Assembly: GCA_029224185.1 (NCBI GenBank)
Contig: CM055200.1
Span: forward strand, 5,482,741-5,546,740
Reading direction: 5' to 3'
DNA from: Karalla daura
Lineage: Eukaryota > Chordata > Actinopteri > Chaetodontiformes > Leiognathidae
DNA length: 64,000 bases
Numbering within the stretch: position 1 is the first letter of the stretch; every line of letters begins with the position of its first letter. Shown here piece by piece: positions 1 to 12,595 of this stretch. The position numbers and the translations under genes are program-made. Below the pieces are notes generated by a model that saw nothing but the letters and a program-made list of their open reading frames with translations, searched no databases and was not told the origin of the DNA.

Positions 1-2651
1 ATCTGACACAAACTACGCCTTAACACCATCTATTATTCTACTCCCGGGCTCTAAATTACAGTGAACACACTCCCGAGCCCACACACCTGATGATCAGCTT
101 CTTAAAAACAGCATAAAATGGCAGCGGCATTCTGCTGTGCTCAGCTCACGCTGCTCTGGAAAGCACAGCATGCACGGTGGTAGAAAATAGCCTGCTCTCT
201 GCTCAATGACGGCAAAGCTACTGGAAGCTTCGACGTCAGCGGGATAATGAAGACATATAGTGATAATTGTCATAATCGCCGCGTTAATGATGATGATCTT
301 GATGGTGTTGATGACAAAGATTAGAATGATTAAAGACACTGTGTCTGCCTGGAGGGGGCTGCTTGTTTCTTGTTGCAGCTGGAGAGCAGAGCTACGCTGG
401 GTCTTAGAGGTTCACTGATCAAGTGCAATAGAAGTGAGAAGACATCATCACACACAGGACAGGACACTATCAACGGCACCTTTAGAGGTGTCAGTGGTAC
501 AGGTTAGAGTGTATCTGTGTATCCCTATCACACAGATTTTTTTTCTGCTCAGATGGGGCGTTAATGGGGTGAATTAGACCTGAAATGTATAATTTAAAAG
601 TCTTTAAAAAATGAAACTGTAATGAATTTCAAAACAATAAGTGGAGTATCTCATGAAATTTCTGCTTCAATTATCCTTTGATAAAAGGAGCAGTGGGCCT
701 CAAAAGCATGATGAAAGAAACACAAGTATTAACCCCCCCCCAAAAAAAGTCTTAAGGATATAACGTCATCAGTATAAAAAATACTATTATACTAGAATAA
801 AACAATTCTATTGTGAAGGGCAAAAAAATCCCCAAAAAACATTCTTAACTAGGATTAATGGGTCTTGGTCTTAGTCAGAATAAAAACAAACATTTCTTTG
901 TGACTGGAATTTGTTGTAACTTTTTAAAGGGACAAACAACAAGAACTTAATCTACTTAAATTCCCTACACTGCAAAATTAAACTGCAACTAAATTATTCT
1001 TTTTTTAGTTTACAATTAGTTTCCAATCAGTCATTGTAAAAATGCTGTTGAGCTGTTTAAGTAGTTACTCATCGTCATGTATAATAATAATAATAATAAT
1101 AATAACAACAATAATAATAACAACATATTCTAATGCAACAGAATCACTTTTTTTAAGTTACCTCAAACACGTACATGCCACTGACATGTATGTAGTGGCA
1201 CATCAGGAGCTGTATGCAAAACATTTCCAGGGGTTGAGTTTTGTTTGAAAAGGCTTCACTTTGTTCAAATGGGCTGACCATAATATGAAAACTTACTACA
1301 GGGACATATGGCACACGTCCATCAGTCCCCTGGACTTCATTAGATAATTTAGAGACTTATTATGATAAAGCATCTCAGCTTCAATACTCAACCTCATTGC
1401 TATAATGCACAGTGAATCTGAGGCATTACAACCTCACTCAGGGGACTCGGGCTCATTTAAAAGTTATAGACTGGACTGACCGAGGCCCTTATGTTGCCTG
1501 AATGCGCAGCGATTCAAAAATCTCTTTCCTGGATCACACTGAAGAGAAAAGCATGAAGTATGGCTCTGAGTATTGTACACTGGACGGCTAATGATGAGTC
1601 TCTGATTCACTGTGTGCAACACAAGCACCTGCTTGAAGTTCTCACAATGTTCCTAAAAGTATGTGACAGGACTGTAATGTTTCTGCTAAAACACACGCTA
1701 CATACTCAAGGTAAAGGTCTCCATTTCAGCAGATTTCTCAAATCTGGTTGAAGATATTACAGCAACACTGCATCCGACGGCCGTCCATTATCTAAATAAA
1801 ATCTACAATTTTTTTTTTACCGTTACCACTAGGAGACCATAAAACAAACGCCACTTCATAAAACAAACAATTTTAACAATGTGGGGCAGATTACGGGTAA
1901 ACAAATTGCTGGGATACAGTGCTGCAACACAGCTTGCCCTTGTGTAGCTGGGAGACTGAGGATGCAGACAAAAGAGGCTTTAATCAATTAGAGAGAAACG
2001 TGTCTGGCAGGACCCTGCATTTTCAGTCCCTCCACGTCTCCTCTCTCCATATTCACTTGCTTACTTTAGGCCTGTGTAAAAAAAGCACTGACCACGTCAA
2101 TGTTTTATGCCCTTTCCTTGCTACTGACTGAGTAAAATGGATTTCTCAAGTGCTGATGTTGATTAAGAGACCCGAGGTAAAATTTATGGGGCCCTTTTTT
2201 TTTATCTTGATGCGTCTTGACTCCACGGTTGCATACAGATCCCCACCACATGCTATATGTTATGACTGTATATCCACACCATACTTACCACATCACTCAA
2301 CCCCGTAAACTCTTGTTGAATTTGGGCTATATGATGACTAAATTTGCAGAGCTATAACTGTTTTTTTTTAGGGGTTGTTCTGGTGACCTCCTAAAACAGT
2401 TTGCACCCATCCATTAGTCAAGGTCACTTATCCTGCACCACATTTAAAGTTTACCCTCAGTAAGCTGCACACTATCCAATTGGAGGACAATGATAGCACA
2501 AAAAAGACAATTTGTTGAAGAATCTTATGAGAAAAATGCTCTTGCTTAATAGTTAATTAGCCTCTTTGTACATCCACATTGTGTCTAAAATAGGCATTTG
2601 AGGGAAGTCCTTATGGACCCAGTCAGAAAACTGAAAAATATCAGGACTTAC
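1..2651 (-). other. pcdh15 intron downstream of the last exon, partial
   Basis: AT-rich intron, cut by the window edge. It was read for the continuation of EC6 in the needed phase and none was found. Apart from a TAA-type repeat at 1081-1125 and short homopolymers I see nothing functional. Confidence 0.7.
1081..1125. repeat. TAA/CAA microsatellite
   Basis: An imperfect trinucleotide run of TAA units interrupted by CAA. Confidence 0.9.
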
Positions 2652-2731
2652 GTTTCAGAGAGGTTGAAAACCTTCTGGGAATCTCCACTCACAATGCGGT
2701 ATGTGATCGGGTCATTTTCCCTGTCTGTGGC
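2652..2731 (-). CDS. pcdh15: pcdh15 coding exon, EC6 (last exon in window)
   Basis: This 80-nt exon runs from cccccag to gtaagt. It starts in phase 0 with ATDRENDPITYRIVSGDSQK, continues VFNLSE and carries two bases of Thr. ATDREND is the EC6 calcium loop and NLS a sequon. It aligns with mammalian protocadherin-15 without gaps. The next exon, carrying the rest of EC6, is not in the remaining 2.65 kb. Confidence 0.96.
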
Positions 2732-2975
2732 CTGGGGGAAGGAAAAGAAAAGCACATCATAAAGTCCCATTACAGCCAAAGGTTGTGTGATATGACAGCA
2801 GAGTCAAGACGAAGCCGGATGGGGGTCAAAATGAGGAGAGTAAAATGTGAGAGAAAATAAAAAGAAATGGTGATTTTCTTACTTGAGAAACTACAATTTA
2901 CTTCATTTTCAAAACTGTAAACCAATAAAAAAAATACTTTCGTTTAACATATGGTGTCTTTTCTCAGAATCTCAC

Positions 2976-3108
2976 CTGCAAATTGAGCAGAATAGCTCCA
3001 ATCCTCATGGCCTCACTGACCTCCAGGTTATAGGTAAAGAGAGGGAAGCGAGGGGGGCTTTGGTTGTTCGGGGGCAAAACCTCAATGTACACCGTGGTGA
3101 TGGAGCTC
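2976..3108 (-). CDS. pcdh15: pcdh15 coding exon, end of EC5, EC5-6 linker, start of EC6
   Basis: This 133-nt exon runs from tctcccag to gtgaga. One base completes Arg, then SSITTVYIEVLPPNNQSPPR, FPLFTYNLEVSEAMRIGAIL and LNLQ follow, ending in phase 0. VLPPNNQSP is the atypical EC5-6 joint, lacking the usual acidic linker residues, as in mammals. A 244-bp intron separates it from the next exon. Confidence 0.96.
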
Positions 3109-4343
3109 CTGGGAGAATCAAAAGCACACAGTATCACGTTAACAGCTTCTGTTTCGACTTGAAAACCTGTTGAGCCACACTAAAGAACCCGGAGAAAGAC
3201 TTAAGAAATAGATATTCCCAAATCAATACTCTCTAGTGTGAAGGTCTGACTTTTTCCAAGGTGTCAGACACAGCAAAAGCCTTTCATACCTGATGAGATC
3301 ATGAGTGAAGAAAGACCTCACTTAAAATCAGCCTGTCTGCTCTCAGATGTTCACAGCAGCACACATGAAAATGGAACTGACTGCGCTGATCATTTATTTA
3401 TCGTTTGTGAGAAATCTTTTGTTGAACTGCTACAATGGTACGTGTACGAATGTACTCAAAGATGATACGACATGTGCGCAGCAAAAGCCTTTTTTGCCGA
3501 GTACACCGTGTCACCTTGTCAAGCCGTAGCCTGCTGTAGCTTCTTGTCTTTTCCAGACAGAGTTCTACTTGAAATCAAAGGGGCAACCTTTCGCAACTAC
3601 AACCTACAACCTAGTACACCCTGAGCTCTGATACTCAGCTTTTTCACTGAATGAATTCATTTCTTTTTAATCAAAAGATGGGGAGAGAAAGTACGAAACC
3701 TCTCATAGCAGAATTTCTACGGTGTTAGACATGTTTTTGGCTCACAACACAGGAATGTCTCAGGAATCTCTCCACAATTTCTCTGATAAGTCAGCCAAGA
3801 CATTAGGCACAACACATTGCAAATATATTACAATTGCAGGAATGTTAAGTTTTTTTGTGTAATAGAGAGAAATGAGAATTAAAAAAAAGAAATTTGCACC
3901 CGACTGGTGTTATGCTCACATCAAGCTAACTGAGAGAGCAGCCCTTGTGGACAATTACTGGCCTGTCACACTGCTTTATCCATGAGAAATGGAGAGACTT
4001 GTGTCTTGTGCTGTTATCTTGAATACAGCTTTTTTTTCAACAAAATCTCATCAACAGTGGCATTCACAAGGTAAGTGCACATTGAGTAGTGCTATAATAG
4101 CTTTTGGTGTTGGCAGCTTTAACCATGGGATGATGTTATTATAGCCACCACTGGGCGGCCTTGTCGTTGTTTTGGTGAATGTGACTTAAAAGTACACACA
4201 AGTGCACAGTTATTTAACTACTGAGATGACTTATTTGTGCTTATAGCGACGTAATGAAAACCACAACATATGGATTCCCTGAACGATAATAAAGCCTTCT
4301 GTCAAAGAATGCAGAAATCACACACAAGAAGCGAGTTTGGCAC
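3109..4343 (-). other. pcdh15 intron, 1.2 kb
   Basis: Intron within EC5, bounded by GT and AG. No repeat family or further exon recognised. Confidence 0.8.
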
Positions 4344-4537
4344 CTTCTCTGCGTCTCTGGTGCATTGTCTGAGGCCTTGACGGTCAGCGCGTAAGATCGT
4401 CCAACAGTTAAAGTGACTCCAGGCGCCACAGTGATGCGCCCTGTACGATTGCTGATGATGAAGTCTCCTTGGGCACCAGCCAGGATCTCGTAGGTCACTA
4501 GACCGTTCAGTCCCTCATCAGCGTCTGCTGCTGTTAA
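4344..4537 (-). CDS. pcdh15: pcdh15 coding exon, EC5
   Basis: This 194-nt exon runs from catgcag to gtgcca. It starts in phase 0 with LTAADADEGLNGLVTYEILA, continues GAQGDFIISNRTGRITVAPG, VTLTVGRSYALTVKASDNAP, ending ETQR plus two bases of Arg. DADEGLNG is a textbook DXD-xNG calcium loop. GAQGDFII and VGRxYALTV are unchanged in the family. NRT is a sequon. Confidence 0.97.
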
Positions 4538-6640
4538 CTGCATGAATGGAGGGAGAGAAAGAGACAGACACGCTTTATTCATATATCATGTTTGTCCGTA
4601 GGTTAGCTTTGTGTGGGGAGCCCTGCCCCCCTGCCTGCAGCCTGTTGACAGCCAGTCCAGCAGTAAACGCTTTTCAAAGTGGGGTTGTGACTGACTTCAG
4701 TCACATTGTCATACTACAATAAATCCATTGTTGTCGCCTGTTATCAACTCGTAAACACATGGACATTCACCATGTAGATATAGGAACAAATTGCATTAAA
4801 TTGCAATAAACTGCATTTTCCTTGAAGTATATTTGCTACTGATGCTGCACTTAGGCCATCTGCTTTTTCTGTCTCCAACCAGTTCATTTTGTTCTATTTC
4901 ATAACTATACTGGGAAAAAAAGAAAGAAACATATTTTTAAGTTGTTGAGACTGAACTGGTTTACAGCAGGTACACATTCAGGAGCACCAGAAAGACTGAG
5001 TCATATTAATATGTAAAAATAAAACAAGCAGTGCCATCCACTGACGCAGATCCACCACTGGTCCAGTGCTCAGTTTGCATGCTTGGTGGGATGTAACTGA
5101 TATCTGCAGTGACGTATTGGCTCTCGAGCAGAGGATAAGCAACTGGTTCTCAACGCGTTTTGGTGGCAAAGGAATAACACAAAGCAGGAACATGTAGTGC
5201 TGAACCAAAAGGTGTTTAACAATGTGTGTAACAGAGATTATTGCTGTGATGTGCTGTAATGTTGCTGTAATTGATTGTTGACTAGTTTTGCTAACTGGGT
5301 CATATTAAATTAATCAGGTCTTTGTGTCATGTGTGGTGCTTGGAGGCAGAGCAGTGAGAGTTGGAGAGCAGACATGATTTGGAATCCAACAGTAAAATAC
5401 GATGGCTCTGTGGCTGGAGGAGTTCTGAAGAGTCAGAGCCGGGAAAAAAAAATGTGTGTAATACAATAATGAGAATGAGGGGAAAGGTTTGCCATGGATC
5501 TCATATGTGCCTTTGTATGGATTAGTAATTTCCATTTGGGAAGCACAAAGGAAGAAAAAAAAACATACACTAGTGTATAAATAGATTGTTTCTTTCACAG
5601 TCTGTTATCAAATAAATTACGCAGCCGCCATTTCCTTCAAGCCAATTATTAAAGGCACCCTGCTGCTTGTAATTATGCGATCTCATGGTGTAGTTGGCTT
5701 CATATCTTGAACGGCCTGAAACTTTAATCCAGGGTTCTCAGACCTCCTTTTTCATGCTCCTGATGTTGGGAGAAAAAGCTGCAGCATTGAATAAGCAGCA
5801 GCATCCTCTGGGGGCCTGCGGCTCTCATAACCGGCTTATAAAAATCGGTTAAGCGGTCATACCAGACACTCTGTGACCCCTGGCCTCATTTCGGGGAGGG
5901 CGAAACGGTGGGTTTTTAAGACAGATTAAACTTGACCTTTTCCAGCATCGGACTTTTTTTTTGGAGTGGCTGTGCTGAGAGGACAGATCAGCTGAAAAGA
6001 TCATGCTCCGACTACTAAACAAGAGACAATGAAATGACGAAACTCCCCACATTAATAGATCTAGCAGAATAGGTTTATGGATTTACATCTCGGAGAGCGT
6101 GCATGGAGACTCCGCCTACATGTCCGCGCATGTCCTTACACATGATCGCTGTGTGCGTATGGATGTTTTGCTTCATTGCAGGTGAATATGTGCGTGTATG
6201 AAAGCATAAACAGAATCCCAACCTTTAAAGCTAGTGCATTAATAATACTGAAACAAAAAAACAATTACAAATACATGGTATTATTCAAAACATATAAAGG
6301 ACTATGTCCTTAGACAGACATAGATGAATGCTCATTACTATTAGCTCCTACAGAGAATTAACTGTAGTCATGACAGCAGGCTTCATGCTGTAAGTGAAAG
6401 GCTGTTCTGTGGTCGACCCACAGCATTCTCCCTGACTTGTCGGTAATGACTGCAGATGAGGCCCCGGGTACTGTTCCAAGGCTCTGCCTGTCCACGCGAT
6501 CCTTGTGGCAACTTGCATTGAGCCTGAAGGAACGTGCGTGTGATGGGGACAAAGACAGGGGGCACGGAGACGAGCTCCGGAGCCGGGGAGCAGAAGGAGG
6601 GGGTGGGGTTGTGGGGGATATAGAGCATTCGATTGATTAC
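4538..6640 (-). other. pcdh15 intron, 2.1 kb
   Basis: Intron within EC5. Bases 5830-6170 carry more CpG than the rest but show no exon. Nothing else recognised. Confidence 0.8.
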
Positions 6641-6790
6641 CTGCAGGACCGTCTCCCCCGGCTGCATGTCTGTGAAGACTTCCACGCTGTAGGAGACCTG
6701 AGCAAACGTGGGCGTATTGTCATTGGCATCAATGACCACAATGTTGACAGTCACCGGGCTGCTCTGCTGGACGCCGTCTGATGCCACCAT
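6641..6790 (-). CDS. pcdh15: pcdh15 coding exon, end of EC4, EC4-5 linker, start of EC5
   Basis: This 150-nt exon (50 codons, phase 0-0) runs from gtttacag to gtaatc. It starts MVASDGVQQSSPVTVNIVVI, continues DANDNTPTFAQVSYSVEVFT and ends DMQPGETVLQ. DANDNTPTF is a canonical cadherin linker, so four-calcium coordination is expected between EC4 and EC5, unlike the neighbouring EC3-4 and EC5-6 joints. Its size equals the mammalian exon. Confidence 0.97.
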
Positions 6791-9700
6791 CTGTAAACAC
6801 AGAAGTAGCTTTAGAAGCTTGAGACTCTCAAACACTTGTTGGGAAGAGTCACAGATATTTTTTTTTTCTAAGAGTACACTCTCAGAATTATATGGCTTTG
6901 AAGAGACATGTCAAACCTCACAAAACCTGCCTACCACTGCAGTGAAGTCCCCTTAACTACTTTGTGCCTTACTTTGATTCCCTTCACACTGGAAGAGCCT
7001 TTAGATGGGATGAGAGGAGAGAGCGTGTGCAAACCTTGCCTAAAGCACATTCTGTAAAATGACCAAGCTGCATGTTTATTTGTCCCTGGCAGGTCTGATC
7101 TCTGGCTCTTACTTGGTGAGAGGAGGGACAAAATGGACTGAGCAGCGCAACAAGCGAAGTACAGGAGAGAAGAGATCAGCGACAGTAGCAGCAGCAGCGA
7201 GAAATACACGTGACAGTTCGGGGAAATTGCTTTCCCCACCAAAATTTTGTGTTTAGCCCTACGATGGAAATGACATAAAATACTGGTTCTCCTGTACTGT
7301 ATATACGTCAGAAAAGTGCATTTAGTGGCAGCGAAACATTTGTGTTGTGTTGAACAGAAACGCATGATAACGGATATGTCAGCAGCTATTTTCTTTGCGA
7401 TCAAACAGTGTTTTTGTTATCAAGCCAGCCTCAGGAGAGAGATGCCAGACATTTTTCAGGAGCCAAGGGGAGAGAGCAGATTTGGATACACTGCCTGAGT
7501 CATTACGACTGCATGTATATGCACTCCATAAACCAAAGTCAGTGCAAGCTCTGACACACGTATCTGCACAAAAACACACCTACACAAAACAGATGTAAAC
7601 AATGTCATGGCTGCCTCCTCATCCCTGTCTTCCTCTCTCTCACACACACATACACACAGCAACAGCAAGAACTGAGACAAAACATACACGCAATATCCTT
7701 TGAAGGATGATATTTATCTAAATTAGATCGGCAAGCTCCCTCTCCTTCCAGCCCTGAGTAATTATAGAATAACTTAATGCAAGCATTCAGAGAAACAATC
7801 CCTGAAATAAACATAATCTTCAGAGAAGCTAAAGCCCAACTCCAAAACCTTGATGCTGTTATTTAGTTAACATTAGAAGATTGTAATGAGAACTCATTCC
7901 ATTCATTTGTAATGTAGAATAATATGGCCAATTAAGATTATTTCAAAGATGCCTTTTGAGCAAACTGGAAAACAGTTTGACCCCTTTTAAATGCCCATAA
8001 GTTGAACGCGTAGCATAGCGGTACTGAAATAATTATCAACTGAATGACATTTATGTCACATTTTGTTCTAGTTTCCAACAAATGATTGTGGGAGGGCAGG
8101 ATGTTGCTATCATATTAGTTAAAACCTGTGTTTTAGTTTTTCACTGGCTGAGAATAAAATACAACTGCACCTACATCATTAAACACATATCTGCCACTGC
8201 AATTATGTTTGAGTGCGTCACACCTAAATATTCTCATCTCACAACTTTTGCAGTGAGGCTGGGCTGCTGCTGTGCAGTTTCAGTGGCAAGCACTGTCCGC
8301 TTTCTCTAGATTTCTATTAACGTATATCAAGAGCTTTTAGATGGGAGATGGACTGATCGGGAACATTGTGCAAGCCGAAATCCAAATAAAACAACAAAGC
8401 TGGAGAAGAATACGAGACAATAAATAGGTGAATACAATTATGATGTGATTTTTTTGTCCTTTAACATAAAATATATGTTCAATGATTATTATCTGGGCTG
8501 AAACAGCTATTGTAAACGAGACTCACAAATCCACTCCCTCAAGTACTCCTGGGCTAGGTTTTCAAAGAGCATGTGGTAACATGTCAGAAGGACATAATGA
8601 TGCTCTACTAACCACATAATGGTGGTCAGTCAGTGCTGCAGTAGCAGGACCATAAGTGCCCAGTCACAATAACGACTTGTTTCCTTGTGACATTGAAGTG
8701 AACAGAAAATCAGGAGCTTTCTGTGCTGTAGTCATGGGGGTCTCAGAAAACAGCAACAGTCACAATGATTAAAGAAGGAAATTCTCAGAAGTGTTGGTGC
8801 CGACAGAAGTAAATCTGCCACAGCGTGGTAGATTGACAGACCGGACCACAAAAGTATATTTACAGCAGGTCTCTGCAAAACATCACTAACCACCACTGAA
8901 ATATTCACCAGGCCATCATCAGCATCTTTCATTCTGGCTGGAAATAGTGATGCTGAAGGTGTTTGAGAGGCATAGAGAGCAAAATGCCACTGACAATCCT
9001 GGATGTAAGTTTTTTTTTTATTATTCTTTTTGTTTTTGCATCTGATATTTATCCCATAAACCACAGAAATGAGGTGAGGGAGCCCTGGAAATCTAAGTAA
9101 GCGCCATACTGAGCAGTCAACACTGCAAAGCAGAGGGACACAGTAGCTTTCACTGCTTTTTTTTTTTGCACATATCCAAGAAACAAAACTGGCATTTCAG
9201 ATACGCCATAAAACCACAGCGAGAACTATATTGTATGCAAATAGCCGAAGATGGTTGGCTCTCTTGACAAGCAAAAACATTTCCTGTTTTCATAAATCGC
9301 TGATGCCAATGTTCAGAGCAGCCCGACCAAACAAACAGCATCATTACACCTGACAATCGACGGCAAAGTGAAAGATCCTTGTTCACCAACCACAGCGCTC
9401 TCCAGAGAGCCCTTCCCACAAAGCTGACTGCTGGTTTGCTGATGCCCTCTAATCCAGGCGAATCCCACCGGATGGATGGAAGGAGCTCTTGCATTTCCCA
9501 AAATGCTGTCCTCCCTCAGAACGGCACGGAGACAAGATATTTTTGGTAAACTAGACTGTTGACGTCAACGTTGCAGCAGTAAAACAGACACAGAAATAAA
9601 CCAGCTAAAAGTGGCATACAGTGGGACAATTAATAAAACATCACGAAGATCAGAACAAGGAGATTACACCAGTCCAGTAAAACTGAACCGTTTCATACAC

Positions 9701-10253
9701 TGAATGAACACGTGTTGTTTCACATTTGGGCCAGGTAAGGCCAGGCTAAGATCCAGAGAGTAAAGATTATGTTTGCTGTTGAGAAGACAAAGACACTCAT
9801 GTCTGCTCTTGTACAAATGAATCACACCTGATGTAACATTTATATTAGTGAGCTCTGAAGTGCCAGCAGGCAAGTTTTGTTACCTTCTGACTGAGTCAAG
9901 CGAGCTGCTTTCCCCTTCTTCTTGTCCTCAACGTGTGCTACGCTAACCAGAGGCTGGAATGAGCTCATCTGATATGTTATTGATCTATTTTGTCGAGAAA
10001 CTTTGTTTTTTCCTTCTCTTTCTACTAGGACTGAGGCCCAATGTGCCTTTGGTTCACATTTGGATCTAAATTTATAAATCCGAGAACAGACCACCGATAA
10101 AGGTCATACTGCTCTAAAAGTGTCAGGTCAGCTTTGTATCTGCAAGTGCCTCTTGGTATAAATGAACCTGTGACTTCTATTAATATACAAAGAATAGGAG
10201 ATGTGGGTCACAGGCTTTGGAGCCATCTTAACAACTACTTGGACACTGCCTAC
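6791..10253 (-). other. pcdh15 intron, 3.5 kb
   Basis: Intron within EC4. It holds a short CA-rich tract near 7640 and scattered small open frames on both strands with no family resemblance. No other feature seen. Confidence 0.8.
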
Positions 10254-10388
10254 CGTGAACGTATAAGCCATCTGCTTCTCCCGATCCACAGGTTTGAGGA
10301 GTCTCAGGTAGCGGATTATCCCAGTTGGAGTCAGTCCGAAGACTGTGGTGTAGTCATCCTGGGTAATCTTCACCATGGGGTCTTTGGT
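10254..10388 (-). CDS. pcdh15: pcdh15 coding exon, EC4
   Basis: This 135-nt exon (45 codons, phase 0-0) runs from attggaag to gtaggc. It starts TKDPMVKITQDDYTTVFGLT, continues PTGIIRYLRLLKPVDREKQM and ends AYTFT. PVDRE is the canonical EC4 DRE calcium motif, and IxRYLxLLxPVDRE matches the family. The acceptor is AAG, a less favoured but valid 3' splice site, preceded by a T-rich tract. Confidence 0.95.
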
Positions 10389-11097
10389 CTTCCAATAGGC
10401 AGACATACAAAAAGGAACATGTTACCATGGTGATCCAAGTGTTTTCAAGGCCGCAGCTGTGGTGCTGGGAAAACCCATCAAACGGTGCATTTTGAGCCGT
10501 CCATCAGTGCAACATAATCGCCCAGCAGGTCCTTCACCCATCCTCAGAATACAGTGAAGGAGCTTTGGACTGGACGGAAACCAACATCTCTGACACGGTG
10601 GTGTGGATAAAGACAGGAAGAGAGGAAATTACTTCTATAAAAATAATATAAACCCTTTATTTGCTACAGTGGTTTCTGAGTCAGCGCTAAGCAACTGTTT
10701 TGAAAAGGATTTTTTTCCAAAGATGTGCCATCACTGTGGCGGCTAGGTTGTGTGAACAAAGGAACCCAGAGTCTAGGGCTGTGAGCCGGCTTCGATTCAT
10801 GTCCATCAATGAGTCCTCTTAAGAGAGTTTGGTAAACAGTAGGACTGTGCGGCTTTATTGATTTTGTTATCTCTGCTTCCACTTCACTTTGATTTGTTAA
10901 TCTTCTCTGAATACTGAGTAAAGGGACGTACTGGAAGATGGACTGAAGGTAGGAGTCATTCGTCTTGGTTACATGTGTGCTGCTATGTTCACACACTTTT
11001 ATATCTTTATATTATCTTCCTTATATTAAACCCTGAAGTGCATTGAGGACAAAGACAACAGTCCTCACTGTGGTGAGCACACACACACACACACACA

Positions 11098-11132
<35 letters not shown>

Positions 11133-12388
11133 GCATGTGGCATCAGTCCTACAGTTTGTCATTAAACAGATGAACACATCAAAACATCAGCTTCTGACTG
11201 TGAAGCAGAAGCTGGCATTCAAAGAGAATAAGTACACAGGTTCTGATGTAAGCAACTGCAGGAACCATAGCAAAAACATCCATCTGCAAGAAAGAAAAAA
11301 GAAAGACAGAAAGGAAGGAAGGAAGATAGCACAGCAAAACACACTGAACACACACTCCCATTAGGACACACATCGACCACTTTCATCATTACTGGAGACC
11401 ATCTTTGTATTAGAGACTCACTTATCATTTCTGAAACATGGTTTAAAAAATAACAAAAACATGATTACATCATATTGAGATTTTTTTTTTAAAAAAGCTA
11501 CAGGGTTAAAATTTCACAATGCTAGGTCTCCAGCAGGGATTAGTGTGGTTATTGTTTGTCTGAATCAACAGTAGGGATGTCCCAAATGAATCTGTAGATA
11601 TACGCTGGCTTCTTGCATCTGATCCAGACCCTATGTTAAGAGCCAAGTGTCAAAACTATACCGTTTCAATATGTACAGACCACCTCCCAACACACACCTT
11701 AGCAGGCAAATAAACATCACTTTTGACTAGTGATATCCAAGCTAAAGCTAGAGCTACACCAAACAAATAAAACCAAATAAATCTGTTTGACCTCTGAAGC
11801 TGTTTAATCCTGTCTAAATGCCCCACATGCTCTGCACTGACACTCTTCCTTGCTAAGATGTTATACATAAAATCTACCAAATACAGAAAAAAAAACATGA
11901 TGGCTACAATTCAGGGTTAAAGCAGTCCTATTAAGCAGTCAAATCCCTTAATTGAATTGGCCTAACTGATATAAATGCAGGCCTACGAAGCTATTAAGCA
12001 CCCTTGGTGCAGCTGTATTATGCAGGAAAACATAAATATTGGATTAATCCTGCTATCAAAAAACGCTCAATATTAAAAGGACAGACAGAAGCAAGAAACC
12101 TAACCAGGACATCCCTAAATTTTATTCGGTGTGCGTGTGTGTCTGTCATTGCATCTGGAAGCAGCCCCTTTACCTACAGGTGTATCACCAGGAGCCAGCT
12201 ACAACATGGGAACAAATACAGCAGGAAAATGAGTCATGAGCAGTTTAGTTTCAGTGAGCGCACAACTCAAACACAAAAGTGGACCTTCAATCAATATTTA
12301 CTTAATGCATTTTGAAGGCTTTGTTTTCGGAGGCAAGCGCGCATGGCTGAACGTGTGTGAAGTGAAGGCTGCAGTGAGCACGGTCTAC
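10389..12388 (-). other. pcdh15 intron, 2.0 kb
   Basis: Intron within EC4. The only clear feature is the CA microsatellite at 11078-11131. Confidence 0.8.
11078..11131. repeat. CA microsatellite
   Basis: About 26 CA units with one T interruption. Confidence 0.95.
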
Positions 12389-12595
12389 CTCCTCAATGTC
12401 GTTATCCAGCGCGATGATTCCCAGGGGGGCGGTGAGGTTGGAGTTGACTGAGATAGTCGTACCCACCGGGGAGGCCTCGCTCACATAGCCCTGATAGGTG
12501 GCAAACTGGAAATACGGAGCCTGGTTGTTCTCGTCCAGGATCTCGATAATGAGGTCAGCGTAGGCTGGGAGCGGGTGGCCGTTGTCCTGTTCGGC
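12389..12595 (-). CDS. pcdh15: pcdh15 coding exon, end of EC3 and first half of EC4
   Basis: This 207-nt exon (69 codons, phase 0-0) runs from tctcccag to gtagac. It starts AEQDNGHPLPAYADLIIEIL, then DENNQAPYFQFATYQGYVSE, ASPVGTTISVNSNLTAPLGI, ending LDNDIEE. LDENNQ is the non-standard EC3-4 linker, with ENN in place of NDN. LDNDIEE is the EC4 calcium loop. NLT is a sequon. Its size equals the mammalian exon. Confidence 0.97.

Noticed and set aside
1..2651. Search for the next EC6 exon (TGILTLGKAL-like sequence)
   Set aside because: No minus-strand reading in this stretch resembles a cadherin repeat, so the exon lies outside the window.
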